Positions 52,301 through 57,017 of a DNA stretch of 64,000 bases are shown piece after piece. The stretch covers positions 124,001-188,000 of the forward strand of contig JAQFVV010000348.1 of NCBI GenBank assembly GCA_028023455.1. The letters are read 5' to 3'. The notes beneath the pieces are model-generated. The model saw only the letters and a list, made by a program, of their open reading frames with translations. It was not told where the DNA came from and made no database searches. A program made the translations under genes and the position numbers. Numbering within the stretch: position 1 is the stretch's first letter; each line of letters starts with the position of its first letter. Source of the stretch: Epiperipatus broadwayi. Taxonomy: Eukaryota; Onychophora; Udeonychophora; Euonychophora; Peripatidae.

Positions 52301-55300
52301 GAATTTAAATAATTTTATCCTATTAACAACAAACTTAAATAGATAACAACACAAGTTATATTCCTATGATTTATTAAATTATAATTATGATTATTTTAAA
52401 AACTAAATAGAGAATAACATTATAAAAACATAAATTCAAATGGTTATTAAACACTATTGTTTTCTAAGATTCAGTTTCTTTTTTTTATATATTCTGATGC
52501 AATACAGCACTGCTATATTTGTAGTTCAAGAAGGTGATCACTTAAATTATAAAATAAAGTCTCTTAACAGTAAATTGAATTGTTCAATTTATAACACTAT
52601 GTAGATTACCATGCATGTTTTTTGTTCTCAGAGGGACCTGTTATACTCTCTTATCACAGCTGTAAGTAGTCTGGGATTCAAGAATTAGGTAGGTGATGGC
52701 TTCACTGTCAGTATTTTAAAACTTCAGGAAGGAAGAAACATTAGCTAATGAACTTTCTCTACTCACACATTTTACAATAATTCTATATGTTGGTGAGTCT
52801 TATGCTGTGTTAATGGTTTTCTGTCAACAATGTAATCCATGATTAAATTTTGAGATGATGATTTTATTAATTGTTTATAAAGCTCACAATATCCAACATA
52901 TAACTATTTAGTTCTTGTTGGAATTTAAGAGGTTGTTCATTGCAGGAAACTCTCTCAGATTTCAGCATTTTCTGATGTTGATTTTTACTTATCAGAAAAT
53001 AATAAATTTGTCTTTTTTTGTTTACTACTAAAATAAATTTTAAATGTTCAACATTTTGTTTCTATATTAAAAAAAATTAGATCGTAATCAAAACAAAAAG
53101 ATTATACATTATCATTAGAAAGATTATTTTCATTTTACAAAATCAATAAAATCTTCATTATTTATTTTAAAAATCTAAGATTATTTATTTCTGTTATATC
53201 TAACAAAATATGTTTTAAAAGTTTAAAATTTTTGAATAATTATTGTGATATTTTTATACATAAGTATAAATCTATTATTATTATTTACTCATTAATATAA
53301 GTAAGTTATTTACATAGAAGCTAAGAATCTAAATACAGCTTCAGGCCATATTCACATTAGCTGGTAATATAACATAATATTTTTGTAAAAAAAAATTATT
53401 TCAAGTCAAAATAAGTTATTAATAATTTAAATTTCTTGATATCTAATAAATATAGTGAAATATGAACTTCTTTATCGCATAAAAGAAAACCCGCATAAAA
53501 AGATATTAAGAAGAAACATGAATCACATAACTTCAAAATCACATTAAAATAATCCATATAAAATGAGAACCAGGTGTAAATTCAAATGGTTATTAAACCC
53601 TATTGTTTTTAAGATTCAGATTCTTTTTTTTATAGTCTCATACAACACAGCATTGCTATCTTTGTAGTTCAAGAAAGCGATCACTTAAATTATGAAATAG
53701 TCTCTTACCAGTAAATTGAATTGTTCAATTTATAACACTATGTAGATTACCATGCATGTTTTTTATTCTGGGAGGAATGCATTATATTATCTTATCACAG
53801 CTTGTAGATAGTCCGAGGTTCAAGATTTTAGTAGGTGATGGCTTCACTCTCAACATTTTAAGATTCCAAAAAGGAAGAAACATCGGCAAATGAACTTTCT
53901 CTACTCATACATATTACATTCAATACGGTGGGAGAATAGCTTGGCACAATCTTTATGACTTCATAGAAAATCAGTTTTATATTAAACTGTTTTCTTTAGA
54001 AGATGAAGATCTAAGACTCCTGATGCATGATGTATTTGCTTTTTATACCCCCTCCATGATTTTAATCATCCATGCATATACTGTTGAAACCTTTTAACTT
54101 TGACAAAATTTAAAATAATTTTGTGCACAGTCATTTTTTTCCCCTTTGGTGGTCATCTTCAATGATGGCAATGGAATGCTGTGACTTTAGCTCTCAAGTG
54201 TTGCAAATTAATTTTGTGATGAGAATTTATTCTTTTTATTTTTTTTCTCATGTGTCATAGCATCAGCCGAGAAGCTAACCCGGGACAACTGTTTGTAAAG
54301 CAGCTGTCACTGACCTCTCGACCTACCTTAGCAAAAATCAAAGTAACATTTTGTTATTCTCTTTATATATATTTTTTAATCTCTTTAACTTATAAAAAAA
54401 TATATAATTTATGTCATCTAAAAAAATAATAGAATCCCGGCTATTTAAAAAGAAAAATATATTTTTTTTTACAGGAATTTGGTAATTTAAAATTCTAAAT
54501 TGCCTATGCAACTTGTACCAAAATAAATACTGTACAATATATATTATGTGCTATCATGTGTATTAGATGAATTTATATATAAAATTTTGGGTTTGTCACA
54601 TTATTATTTTCTAAATTTTTATTCTTTTAATTATTAGCCAATTTGATTAAATAATTGTTTAAAAATAATCTCTGAAATTGTTATGCTGTTTTATTTTTTT
54701 AGCTGTCTTTTCTGTGAATTATGAGTGTCTTTGATTGATTTCATCATCATAGAGTTGTGCTTTAAGGCATTTTCAGATTAGCCCAGTGATATTATTTAAT
54801 GATATAATGAATTATCTTATATATTTTCTCTTCTTCACAGTTCCTCCTTGCAATCCCAAAAGCTATTTCAGACAATAATAATATTCACAACCTATATGTG
54901 TGAATATCTCTGGTCATTTAAATGATTCTCTGTAAAATTATTTGGATGGTACTAGGGTCATAAAATCATCTTTAAAGTCCACATACTTAACTTTGTAGAT
55001 TTTGTAATTAGTTATTGATAATCAATATTTTCATGGTACCTCATGGTCCAGGTCAATGATGAAGATCAGCATTATATAATTTTCCCAGAATTTTTTAATA
55101 TGTTTATTATTGTCATTATGTTAGCAGTTAAGTATATGCCTGTTGATGAAATAGTAGTTGCTTTAATATGTCATAAGTTGGCTAGATAATGATTAGCCTG
55201 AGAATTTATAATGTACCTCTTTTAAATTCAAGCACAAGAGATGACTGTTAACTTTTGATAATTATTGCTGGTGTTGCTATGTTTATCACTCACATTATTC

Positions 55301-55594
55301 TAATTATTTTTAATGCTGATATTTTGCTTGTTTTTCTAACCTCAGTAAAATAGATGTTTTGATGATGATTTCCATCCATGCTGATATTCATATATATTAT
55401 ATACTTATTTTTAAACAAAGCTATAGCACATTTTAAAATAATAAATAATTTCTGAATAATCTGTTTATTAAAATAAATATTGTTTTTTAATTATTAATTT
55501 AGATTAGCCATGTGGCTGAATATCCCGTTAAAGCTGATGAAAGCACATCTCTTTATCAAGTTTTGGAACTTGGACTGCAAAAACATCTGCCACA
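9770..55594 (+). CDS. Axonemal dynein heavy chain, partial (8 internal exons; DNAH3/7/12-like)
   Basis: Eight exons with GT-AG borders and compatible phases join into one open frame of about 364 residues. Dynein heavy chains are the motor subunits of ciliary and flagellar axonemes; they use ATP to slide doublet microtubules. The joined product covers the distal stem and the first part of the linker (DHC_N2-type). The clearest family signature is in exons 6-7: PYDQLW, an aromatic-rich stretch ending WMDGPF, then LPLLSIICNPGLRDRHWEQI, which fits the linker pattern lPlI..L.np.lr.RHW..i. The AAA+ motor, stalk and microtubule-binding domain must lie downstream of the window and several hundred stem residues upstream. 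Intron sizes run 8379, 167, 2076, 16482, 10213, 125 and 7292 bp, with an open-ended last intron. Assignment to the single-headed inner-arm group (DNAH3/7/12) is a judgement from the look of the stem and linker; the exact paralogue is not settled. Confidence 0.93.
10037..10962. repeat. 0.9-kb imperfect palindrome (foldback repeat family A)
   Basis: The left half starts gttattaacagtagaaaact and the right half ends with its inverted counterpart near 10962. Matching segments continue inward (ccccagactagtttctagct against gctagaaactaatctgggg; the ttggtttatc…aaaatcac segment near 10377 against gtggtttttgataaacca near 10610). An extra copy of the terminal segment sits in the centre at about 10468-10527. 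The same family forms palindromes at 45637-46050 and 63733-63997. Confidence 0.8.
10963..11789. other. Intronic AT-rich sequence
   Basis: Contains low-complexity A/T tracts only. No exon or named element was recognised. Confidence 0.5.
11792..11918. mobile_element. Short palindromic MITE-like element with TA flanks
   Basis: Arms of about 57 bp (11792-11848 and 11861-11918) are nearly perfect inverted copies around a 12-base loop. The element is flanked by TA on both sides (11790-11791 and 11919-11920), as expected for a Tc1/mariner-type target duplication. It has no coding capacity. Confidence 0.65.
12037..12118 (+). mobile_element. Short SINE with perfect 10-bp target site duplication
   Basis: About 82 bp of G+C-richer sequence (ggtggttgagaggtcagcgg … cggctgatgctatgacacat) ends in an A run. 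It is flanked by identical copies of ttatctatgt (12027-12036 and 12119-12128). A-tail plus direct repeats show retroposition. A longer relative lies inverted at 54233-54338. Confidence 0.7.
12129..13855. other. Intronic AT-rich sequence
   Basis: Mostly low-complexity. A ttttttttcag acceptor-like site at about 13230-13240 precedes an open stretch, but exons A and B join in frame without it and no donor was found. Confidence 0.45.
13860..15200 (+). pseudogene. Decayed Ty3/gypsy gag-protease relic
   Basis: Broken frames give typical Gag pieces: a YANQIKKSEIKLATIITVIG type segment, PQTYEIFQAP, a FFTPKFLTIMHRY segment and, further on, IYGMRD. These match the layout 'W..y......k..~flt~iG...y.i……l...f.p……r..f..r' of gypsy Gags. 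A zinc-knuckle-like remnant follows at about 14660-14745 with a frameshift; in CTYGKHIGHIKAVC the second cysteine is replaced. The protease remnant has LTVKLDTRSAVFIV, where the catalytic D-T-G is D-T-R. A NLLGPDRFIHLGF piece after it resembles the protease-RT linker. Many stops and shifts make it non-functional. No LTRs were found around it. Confidence 0.75.
13963..14330 (+). repeat. Tandem duplication inside the gag relic (unit about 190 bp)
   Basis: The segment from aaaattagccaccatcatca through ttaacaataatgcacagata occurs twice in a row, first at about 13972-14130 and again at about 14164-14322, with scattered substitutions. The two copies repeat the same Gag piece. Confidence 0.85.
15201..16200 (+). 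other. Possible further retroelement debris
   Basis: G+C is a little higher than in the surrounding intron, with multiple broken frames on the + strand. The position downstream of the gag-protease relic suggests pol remains, but I recognise no RT, RNase H or integrase motif. Confidence 0.3.
16337..16674. repeat. Foldback element (family B)
   Basis: The left arm begins ttttcactataccactctc and the right arm ends gagagtgatatagtgaaaa. The arms, about 140-150 bp with mismatches, converge on a centre at about 16480-16525. The core (atacacatttcatgct … cagcactcatcagtta) is shared with elements at 38260, 46948, 56147 and 56558. Confidence 0.8.
16675..18327. other. Intronic, degenerate direct repeat pair and unassigned patch
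   Basis: About 17400-17470 and 17738-17812 are diverged direct copies (…aaataattgacttatcctctag… against …aaataattgaattgctctctag…). A slightly G+C-richer patch at 17880-18010 remains unassigned. Confidence 0.45.
17665..17699. repeat. (TA)n microsatellite
   Basis: Uninterrupted TA dinucleotides for about 34 bases. Confidence 0.95.
18328..18421 (+). CDS. Dynein heavy chain exon B (stem)
   Basis: The acceptor …tactattttag ends at 18327 and the donor aat|gtgagt starts at 18422. The exon is 94 bp; its first base completes the split arginine codon, then it encodes ICKSFAEIADRMNEVPENTA followed by HLVELTKYLTN. The spacing P-E-N-T-A-H-L-V-E-L resembles the 'P.tte.lv.L..yl' segment often seen in inner-arm dynein stems. 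It is separated from the next exon by only 167 bp. Confidence 0.9.
18589..18679 (+). CDS. Dynein heavy chain exon C (stem)
   Basis: The acceptor tattttag ends at 18588 and the donor ccag|gtactt starts at 18680. The exon is 91 bp, entering in phase 0 and leaving one base. It encodes AMEVTVYNLTRELKSVAQRL, then LFVLEIALLP and the first base of an alanine codon. A longer open frame runs on past 18680 in the same frame, but it becomes low-complexity I/L/F and is read-through into the intron. Confidence 0.9.
19607..19807. repeat. 201-bp foldback element (family C)
   Basis: The left arm 19607-19680 begins aagtcatatatcacgtgact and the right arm 19734-19807 is its inverted copy with few mismatches, around a 53-base spacer. 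A diverged single arm recurs at about 60273-60330 (gtcacatgacctgatttaat…gcttgtattt). Confidence 0.8.
19840..20285 (+). repeat. Degenerate direct repeat pair
   Basis: Two copies of about 150 bp share gttagtctt…, ttttttatct(g/a)(c/t)agaggttg and a tacattt/tacatat…gaaa end. They lie at about 19852-19995 and 20138-20275 in intron 3 and have no coding content. Confidence 0.45.
20756..20946 (+). CDS. Dynein heavy chain exon D (stem, coiled region)
   Basis: The acceptor …aattttttttag ends at 20755 and the donor aaagag|gtaatt starts at 20947. The exon is 191 bp; two bases complete the alanine codon and it ends in phase 0. It encodes EDIALNCQVFHWPAQINVMY, then a strongly charged helix with KRDKTEDDLKKKVASLKDRI and ends ELFRKKE. 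The 'F.W...i...' motif followed by a charged coiled segment is typical of dynein stems just before the linker. The next intron (16.5 kb) holds the LTR retrotransposon. Confidence 0.95.
20947..22401. other. Left part of intron 4
   Basis: Holds a fragment of dispersed repeat family B near 21295-21400 (aagatacatcttatgtgagc cagcattc…) and a related satellite piece at 21050-21110 (acattaatgattatt…ttattaagct). The block 21640-22200 is unassigned. It ends in a (TA)n tract at 22386-22401 into which the LTR element inserted. Confidence 0.45.
22402..23997 (+). repeat. 5' LTR
   Basis: Starts TGTACCTATATTGATATAGG and ends CGGTTCA, with TG…CA termini. It is almost identical to 26430-28046. A TATA box lies at 22869-22876. 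It lacks five bases (tgtaa) that precede TGTACC in the 3' copy. An internal tggcgcccg at 23798-23806 resembles a tRNA-Lys primer site, giving an alternative LTR end near 23795; the extended identity of both copies to 23997 and the TA flanks favour the longer LTR. Confidence 0.85.
22869..22876 (+). promoter_or_regulatory. TATA box of the 5' LTR
   Basis: tataaata lies in the middle of the LTR after a G+C-richer stretch, followed 30-60 bases on by agttc-type initiator-like sequence. It is repeated in the 3' LTR at 26897-26904. Confidence 0.55.
23999..24025 (+). promoter_or_regulatory. Primer binding site candidate
   Basis: One base after the LTR, tgg-ctaga-cccaacttgggg resembles the common gypsy primer site complementary to a tRNA-Lys 3' end (tggcgcccaacgtggggc) with a few inserted or changed bases. 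The exact primer tRNA is uncertain. Confidence 0.4.
24338..24826 (+). CDS. Coiled-coil Gag-like protein of the LTR element
   Basis: An intact 162-codon ORF runs from ATG to TAG. Residues 1-30 are methionine-rich (MMMKMMMNMM). Residues 25-105 form long charged heptads built from a repeated unit, with ELCQKFEQSQQELKAEF near residue 28 and a near copy (ELCQKFEQSQLELKAEL) near residue 62. An acidic-basic tail ends KHRSKGRK. Similar coiled-coil leaders occur at the N-terminus of Gag in many invertebrate gypsy elements; the capsid, zinc-knuckle and pol parts are absent here. The internal repeat suggests growth by in-frame duplication. A role in particle assembly or RNA packaging is inference. Confidence 0.6.
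   Translation: MEKEKEMSETRMMMKMMMNMMQEFKEELCQKFEQSQQELKAEFKAELIKEMRQEIKQSQQELCQKFEQSQLELKAELKEEISQVKTEIKELRAEVREIRCEITVKVEKNQEVIELDLIKESQKVEVTKEVEIELESDSVVTDKVDTNVDQEIEEKHRSKGRK
24795..25115 (+). other. Overlapping basic open frame after the Gag-like ORF
   Basis: A second frame (+1) is open for 106 codons, overlapping the end of the coiled-coil ORF and running to TAA at 25113-25115. It encodes a very basic stretch (KIKRKRRKKYSRLGKIRR) and a tail with KLVERKKEPPDIA. It has no early ATG; translation would need a frameshift or an internal start. It may be a decayed continuation of the polyprotein. Confidence 0.3.
25116..25985. other. Interior of the LTR element, non-coding
   Basis: AT-rich stretch with many ataaataaataaa-like and 'gtaatgttc(a/g)t…' echoes. 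No open frame of note. Confidence 0.5.
25991..26176 (+). repeat. Two-copy tandem repeat (90-96 bp) in the LTR-element interior
   Basis: Unit 1 is 25991-26080 and unit 2 is 26081-26176. Both begin tcgttttcca, continue gcgtaagtcg(g/a)aaatgga and end gtccgatcaagagaatcggc. G+C is well above the surroundings. Each unit contains an inverted patch (ccgat…atcgg). Long frames cross it on both strands, but they follow from the repeat and look non-coding. Confidence 0.85.
26411..26424 (+). promoter_or_regulatory. Polypurine tract before the 3' LTR
   Basis: aaaaggaagggcgg lies immediately 5' of tgtaatgtacc, the expected priming site for plus-strand DNA synthesis. Confidence 0.7.
26430..28046 (+). repeat. 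3' LTR
   Basis: It matches 22402-23997 apart from scattered substitutions and a few small indels (about 11 bp near 27307, 6 bp near 27518, 3 bp near 26953). It may start at 26425 (tgtaatgtacc), directly after the polypurine tract. It ends CAGTTCA and is followed by (at)n. Confidence 0.85.
28047..29312. other. Intron 4 right of the LTR element
   Basis: The first bases are (AT)n, the probable target sequence. The block is somewhat G+C-richer than average, with a 77-codon minus-strand frame (28377-28144) that I cannot identify. No splice-supported exon was found. Confidence 0.4.
29313..29798 (+). repeat. Direct repeat pair of about 147 bp
   Basis: Copies at 29313-29459 and 29653-29798 share aagcatttgggttgaaagaa through aaggctgatctttagttta with only a few differences. 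They are 340 bp apart. Confidence 0.9.
29845..29900. repeat. 21-bp stem hairpin
   Basis: attaaagtgaaaggctgaaa (29845-29865) pairs with ttttcaacctttcactttaa (29880-29900) with one mismatch and a 14-base loop. It follows the direct repeat whose last part (gcttgaaaggctga) it echoes. Confidence 0.75.
30231..31182 (+). repeat. Dispersed family-B fragments
   Basis: The block atcttgggtcttatttatct ctttccga occurs at about 30231-30261 and 31152-31182. The second copy is preceded by the family-B core (ctagactaactgaagagtgc…). The related leader tttaaagtctatatctgagc… occurs at about 30915-31030 and again at 61750-61880. Confidence 0.6.
31351..31384. repeat. (GA)n microsatellite
   Basis: Seventeen GA units, followed by cgggggg. 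Confidence 0.95.
31390..32745. other. Intronic, nothing recognised
   Basis: AT-rich with broken frames on both strands and no repeat recognised elsewhere in the window. Confidence 0.45.
32753..33106. mobile_element. MITE-like element, 47-bp terminal inverted repeats, TA flanks
   Basis: The termini atacttatataaggctaaaa and the inverted ttttagccttatataagtat extend to about 47 bp with two mismatches. TA dinucleotides flank both ends (32751-32752, 33107-33108). The 354-bp element is non-coding. Sequence beyond the right end (gcttaataaaaattaatagc) and related termini recur near 59050-59140 and 39590. Confidence 0.7.
33110..37428. other. Right part of intron 4
   Basis: Long AT-rich stretch. It contains a tRNA-like retroposon remnant on the minus strand at 34730-34810 and otherwise only low-complexity tracts. 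A few frames near 33600 and 33940 have a slightly LINE-like look but are too broken to call. Confidence 0.4.
34730..34810 (-). repeat. tRNA-derived SINE remnant
   Basis: The minus strand reads tggtttagtacaataggaga (A-box-like) and, about 25 bases later, gagttcaaaatcc (B-box-like). The spacing and boxes fit a tRNA-derived SINE head. Confidence 0.45.
37429..37515 (+). CDS. Dynein heavy chain exon E (stem)
   Basis: The acceptor cttcattttag ends at 37428 and the donor gcagat|gtaagt starts at 37516. The exon is 87 bp, phase 0 to phase 0, encoding VITVEEMQNNVDILNRISEI then LEEAKIEAD. It continues the helix from exon D (…LFRKKE | VITVEEM…), which supports skipping the whole 16.5-kb intron between them. 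Confidence 0.95.
37516..38259. other. Left part of intron 5
   Basis: Mostly T-rich. A G+C-richer patch at 37985-38070 (ttggtacagatttgcagact…) may be a retroposon scrap. Confidence 0.4.
38260..38592. repeat. Foldback element (family B)
   Basis: Arms of about 110 bp (38296-38405, 38420-38535) with the shared core gatccccaatatacgtattt…cagcactcatct. They extend outward to matching ends gggatttgaacttagaattt and aatcctaagttcaaatattt, which carry a B-box-like gttcaaat. The palindrome suggests two inverted tRNA-derived units. Confidence 0.8.
39585..39755 (-). repeat. tRNA-derived SINE remnant
   Basis: On the minus strand tttagtgtaatggtaaaatg matches a tRNA A box well; the following 60 bases keep the general spacing but the B box is degraded. 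The plus-strand left end (aaagctgtaacctcaagaat gtgcgcat) resembles the ends of the 32753 and 59050 repeats. Confidence 0.5.
39756..42290. other. Intron 5 middle
   Basis: A weak inverted pair occurs near 40120-40240 (agcagttttccattctaatgc… against …attagaatggaagactgctc). The rest is AT-rich with no exon or element recognised. Confidence 0.45.
42292..42872. repeat. Foldback built from inverted SINE-like units
   Basis: The left arm 42292-42425 and right arm about 42715-42872 are inverted copies (gcacatcaaacaggttagta against tactaaactgtttgatgtgc; ttggactattttcatcatct against aaataatggaaatagtccaa). The right half contains the tRNA-like head at 42611-42700. Confidence 0.8.
42611..42700 (+). repeat. 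tRNA-like SINE head
   Basis: ggatggtttagttggttaga gcattatctta is a good A box and aggtttgaatccc a good B box, 40 bases apart. The acceptor stem does not close, so it is a SINE head and not a functional tRNA gene. Confidence 0.65.
43415..43640. repeat. Foldback, with an extra direct copy upstream
   Basis: ccactgagtaagattaatta and its flank (43430-43498) are inverted at about 43547-43620 (…ttagttaatcttgctttcag). A further direct copy of the left arm lies at about 43310-43395. Confidence 0.7.
43653..43740 (+). repeat. tRNA-like SINE head, second copy
   Basis: It matches 42611-42700 with drift: tagttcaattggttggagca gtatctta (A box), agattcaattcct (B box) and the same tail (atgctagtactgttactggt cag). 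Flanking sequence on both sides also matches (gagaaatcaggaag; attactaacagttgaa), so about 400 bp are duplicated about 1 kb apart. Confidence 0.65.
44143..44220 (-). repeat. tRNA-like SINE remnant
   Basis: The minus strand reads tggtctagtacagtaatgga gcag then ggaattcaaatct, with A-box and B-box spacing as at 34730-34810. Confidence 0.45.
44262..44330 (+). repeat. tRNA-like remnant
   Basis: tggtttgctcagtggtaaag resembles an A box and aaagttcaacatc a B box. The stems do not pair, so it is not a tRNA gene. Confidence 0.4.
44331..45560. other. Intron 5, nothing recognised
   Basis: AT-rich with A and T runs. No element or exon. Confidence 0.45.
45637..46050. repeat. Palindrome of foldback family A
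   Basis: The left arm starts gttattaaaacatgcaaaac and the right arm ends gttttgtctgttttaataac. Arms of about 190 bp meet near 45835. The leader (gaagaaagtttgacagttgt, 45607) is shared with 61860 and 31020. Confidence 0.85.
46299..46393. repeat. 95-base hairpin with tight loop
   Basis: The arms 46299-46337 and 46355-46393 pair: aaatattaaatcat/atgatttaatattt at the base and ttaagaaattcagcac/gtgctgaatttcttaa (perfect) near the top, with an internal loop between. The top continues as cctt-tgtg-aagg. Size and shape are like a microRNA precursor or a small MITE remnant. No copy elsewhere in the window. Confidence 0.75.
46948..47384. mobile_element. Foldback SINE (family B) with perfect 16-bp target duplication
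   Basis: The element is flanked by identical copies of tataaatttaagtgta (46932-46947, 47385-47400). Inside, inverted arms of about 185 bp carry the family-B core (catgctaaaccagcaatcat cagttggtct). Each outer end carries a tRNA-like B box (ggatttgaactcagg inverted on the left, gtttgaatccc on the right) and the ctttcacatgacccac / gtgggtcgtgtgaaag segment. A long target duplication shows LINE-type insertion of the whole inverted pair. Confidence 0.85.
47455..47590 (+). repeat. Family-B core fragment
   Basis: ttgagttaactgatgaatcc tgcttcagtacggaatgcac… then tttcagatgtctttattcat. It lies just upstream of dynein exon F. Confidence 0.5.
47729..47873 (+). CDS. Dynein heavy chain exon F (start of linker domain)
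   Basis: The acceptor tatataatag ends at 47728 and the donor gatg|gttagt starts at 47874. The exon is 145 bp, phase 0 in and one base out. It encodes KINLEEELLELERTVFPLLQ, then ETIDMKEPYDQLWSNVHKFH and NYYEVWMD plus the first base of glycine. 'P.dqLW..v..f....e.Wm.gpf' is the usual opening of the dynein linker. Only 125 bp separate it from exon G. Confidence 0.97.
47999..48210 (+). CDS. Dynein heavy chain exon G (linker domain)
   Basis: The acceptor tatttttaag ends at 47998 and the donor gaacag|gttagt starts at 48211. The exon is 212 bp; two bases complete glycine. It encodes PFSNLDAELINETITDMWRA, a K-L-S-K-I-F helix, ASPRRVSDSLRSKLDKFKMH and LPLLSIICNPGLRDRHWEQ. The last segment is the most diagnostic dynein heavy-chain motif in the window (LP-L-S-x-x-C-N-P-G-L-R-x-R-H-W). 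Confidence 0.98.
48211..49750. other. Left part of intron 7
   Basis: AT-rich and T-rich stretches. No exon or element recognised. Confidence 0.45.
49758..50055. mobile_element. MITE-like foldback, TA flanks
   Basis: The termini actatatagaaggcagtta and their inverted match (gccttctatatagt) are flanked by TA (49756-49757, 50056-50057). Matching continues inward for about 80 bp (ttggtgttaaatctacaagg against ccttgcagatttaacaccaa). 298 bp, non-coding. Confidence 0.75.
50551..51065. repeat. Compound trinucleotide tract
   Basis: (TAT)n passes into (CCA/CCG)n at about 50560-50690, then (TTG/CTG)n to about 50950, then (ATT/ATC)n. Open frames run through it on both strands, giving poly-Pro/poly-Leu, poly-His/poly-Cys or poly-Val/poly-Ala. 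These follow from the repeat and are not genes. Confidence 0.95.
51066..52431. other. Intron 7 middle
   Basis: Contains an A-rich patch with repeated 'aaaagctaaa…aaaaat' motifs (51420-51600). No gene recognised. Confidence 0.45.
52432..53918 (+). repeat. Direct repeat pair of about 345 bp
   Basis: Copies at 52432-52775 and 53578-53918 both begin aaattcaaatggttattaaa and end gaactttctctactca. They share long identical blocks such as ttgaattgttcaatttataa cactatgtagattaccatgc and differ by scattered substitutions and small indels. No coding content. Confidence 0.9.
54233..54338 (-). mobile_element. SINE, minus strand, A-tailed
   Basis: The minus strand reads gctaaggtaggtcgagaggt cagtgacagctgctt … gggttagcttctcggctgat gctatgacacatgag followed by an A-rich tail (poly-T on the + strand, 54233-54247). 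It is the longer relative of 12037-12118, which shares both ends but lacks the middle. Confidence 0.6.
54346..55502. other. Right part of intron 7
   Basis: AT-rich. An acceptor-like ttcttcacag at about 54831-54840 has no compatible dynein frame after it. Confidence 0.4.
55503..55594 (+). CDS. Dynein heavy chain exon H (linker domain)
   Basis: The acceptor ttattaatttag ends at 55502 and the donor ccaca|gtaagg starts at 55595. The exon is 92 bp, phase 0 in and two bases (CA) out. It encodes ISHVAEYPVKADESTSLYQV then LELGLQKHLP. It follows directly from HWEQ in exon G, as in the family, where RHW is followed by an 'i...v.y.l.p...~~l..~l.~~l..~~' segment. No further dynein exon was found in the remaining 8.4 kb. 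Confidence 0.95.
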
Positions 55595-56146
55595 GTAAGG
55601 ATATTATGATATAAATTTCAATGATAGGGTATTAAAAATTTTCATATTCATTTTACAATTAATTTTAAAACAAAATTTGTCATTTTTAATAAGCAATGTC
55701 TATAGTAAATTTTGGGGAGAAATTTTTTATGATATTTCATTTTTGATATATGAAGAATAGAGGATGCTTCTGGGCTTTTTCATTATGTGATATATTTAAG
55801 CTTAAATGGTGATGAAAAGACCAGAAAACACTTTTTGCTGAATTTTTGATATCACCAAAAATACAGACGTTTTCTTTTGGGAGAAATTTAAGTTTGTAGG
55901 TTAAATTTTCAATAATTGCTTTATGAACTTTGTTTGCACTTGTTAAAAAAAAAAAAAGAACCTCTTGTTTGTACGAGACAGTTGTAGAGTGGTAGAATCT
56001 AGAACCTAAAGTCCATTGATCACACTTAACTCTGTCACTTTACTCTTGAGCAATAAAATCATTTATTTATTTAAAGGAAGGAATAACAAATTAGAAATGT
56101 TGAGGTTCGTATTTTTTAAAATCATTGTATTTGTAATGGAAAGGGT

Positions 56147-56530
56147 ATATGAGCACAGACTTTCACACGACCCACCACTCTCCACACTATCTCATAACAC
56201 TGATACACTTGAACACATATATGTTGAAAAGATAAATAATCACCAATATATGTATTTCATGCTAAACCAGCAATCATCAGTTTGTCCATATTACCATCTC
56301 CACACATATATGCTATAAGTGCTCAGATATATATTAAGATAGCCAATCCTCATACTTTAATGGACAGGCTTCAATCTACTCCATACTCCACTCTTCAACC
56401 GTCCATCCAATTGAAAATCTGATGATGGAATGCTCAAAGCCACCCTGAGGCCAAATTCTTGTCACCCGCATGTTGACCTAAGGTCAATCTGACCCCTCAT
56501 AGACAGGGCATAATCCATTTAATACAAGGG
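56147..56530 (-). repeat. Single-armed copy of repeat family B with longer body
   Basis: The plus-strand left part (gagcacagactttcacacga … catgctaaaccagcaatcat) equals the arm of 56558-57015, but it continues at 56335-56530 into a G+C-richer body (ccaccctgaggccaaattct…gacctaaggtcaatctgacc) absent from the palindromes. It probably shows what an unfolded, fuller copy looks like. Confidence 0.6.
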
Positions 56531-56557
56531 ATGGACATACATCTCTACTATATAATA

Positions 56558-57015
56558 ACTGAAACACACAGGCTTATTATATACCTGTGTTTATATATGT
56601 AATATATAAAGTATATGAGCACAGACTTTCACACGACCCACCACTCTCCACACTATCTCATAACACTGATACACTTGAACACATATATGTTGAAAAGATA
56701 ATCACCAATATACGTATTTCATGCTAAACCAGCAATCTTCAGTTGGTCCAGATTACCATCGATACTATCTTAATATATATCTGAGCACTTATAACATATA
56801 CGTGTAAAGATGGTAATCTGGACCAACTGATGATTGCTGGTTTAGCATGAAATACGTATATTGGTGATTATTTATCTTTTCAACATATATGTGTTCAAGT
56901 GTATCAGTGTTATGAGATAGTGTGGAGAGTGGTGGGTCGTGTGAAAGTCTGTGCTCATATACCCTATATATTACATATATAAACACAGGTATATAATAAG
57001 CCTGTGTGTTTCAGT
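56558..57015. mobile_element. 458-bp near-perfect palindrome, TA flanks
   Basis: The termini actgaaacacacaggcttat and the inverted gcctgtgtgtttcagt are flanked by TA (56556-56557, 57016-57017). Arms of about 200 bp are almost identical and end in a short centre at about 56760-56811. The inner part is family B (ctttcacacgacccaccact … agcaatcttcagttggtcca). Mirror-image open frames on the two strands come from the palindrome. Confidence 0.85.
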
Positions 57016-57017
57016 TA

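Noticed and set aside
56016-56986. Matching 100- and 65-codon frames on opposite strands
   Set aside because: Mirror frames caused by the palindromic repeat family B.
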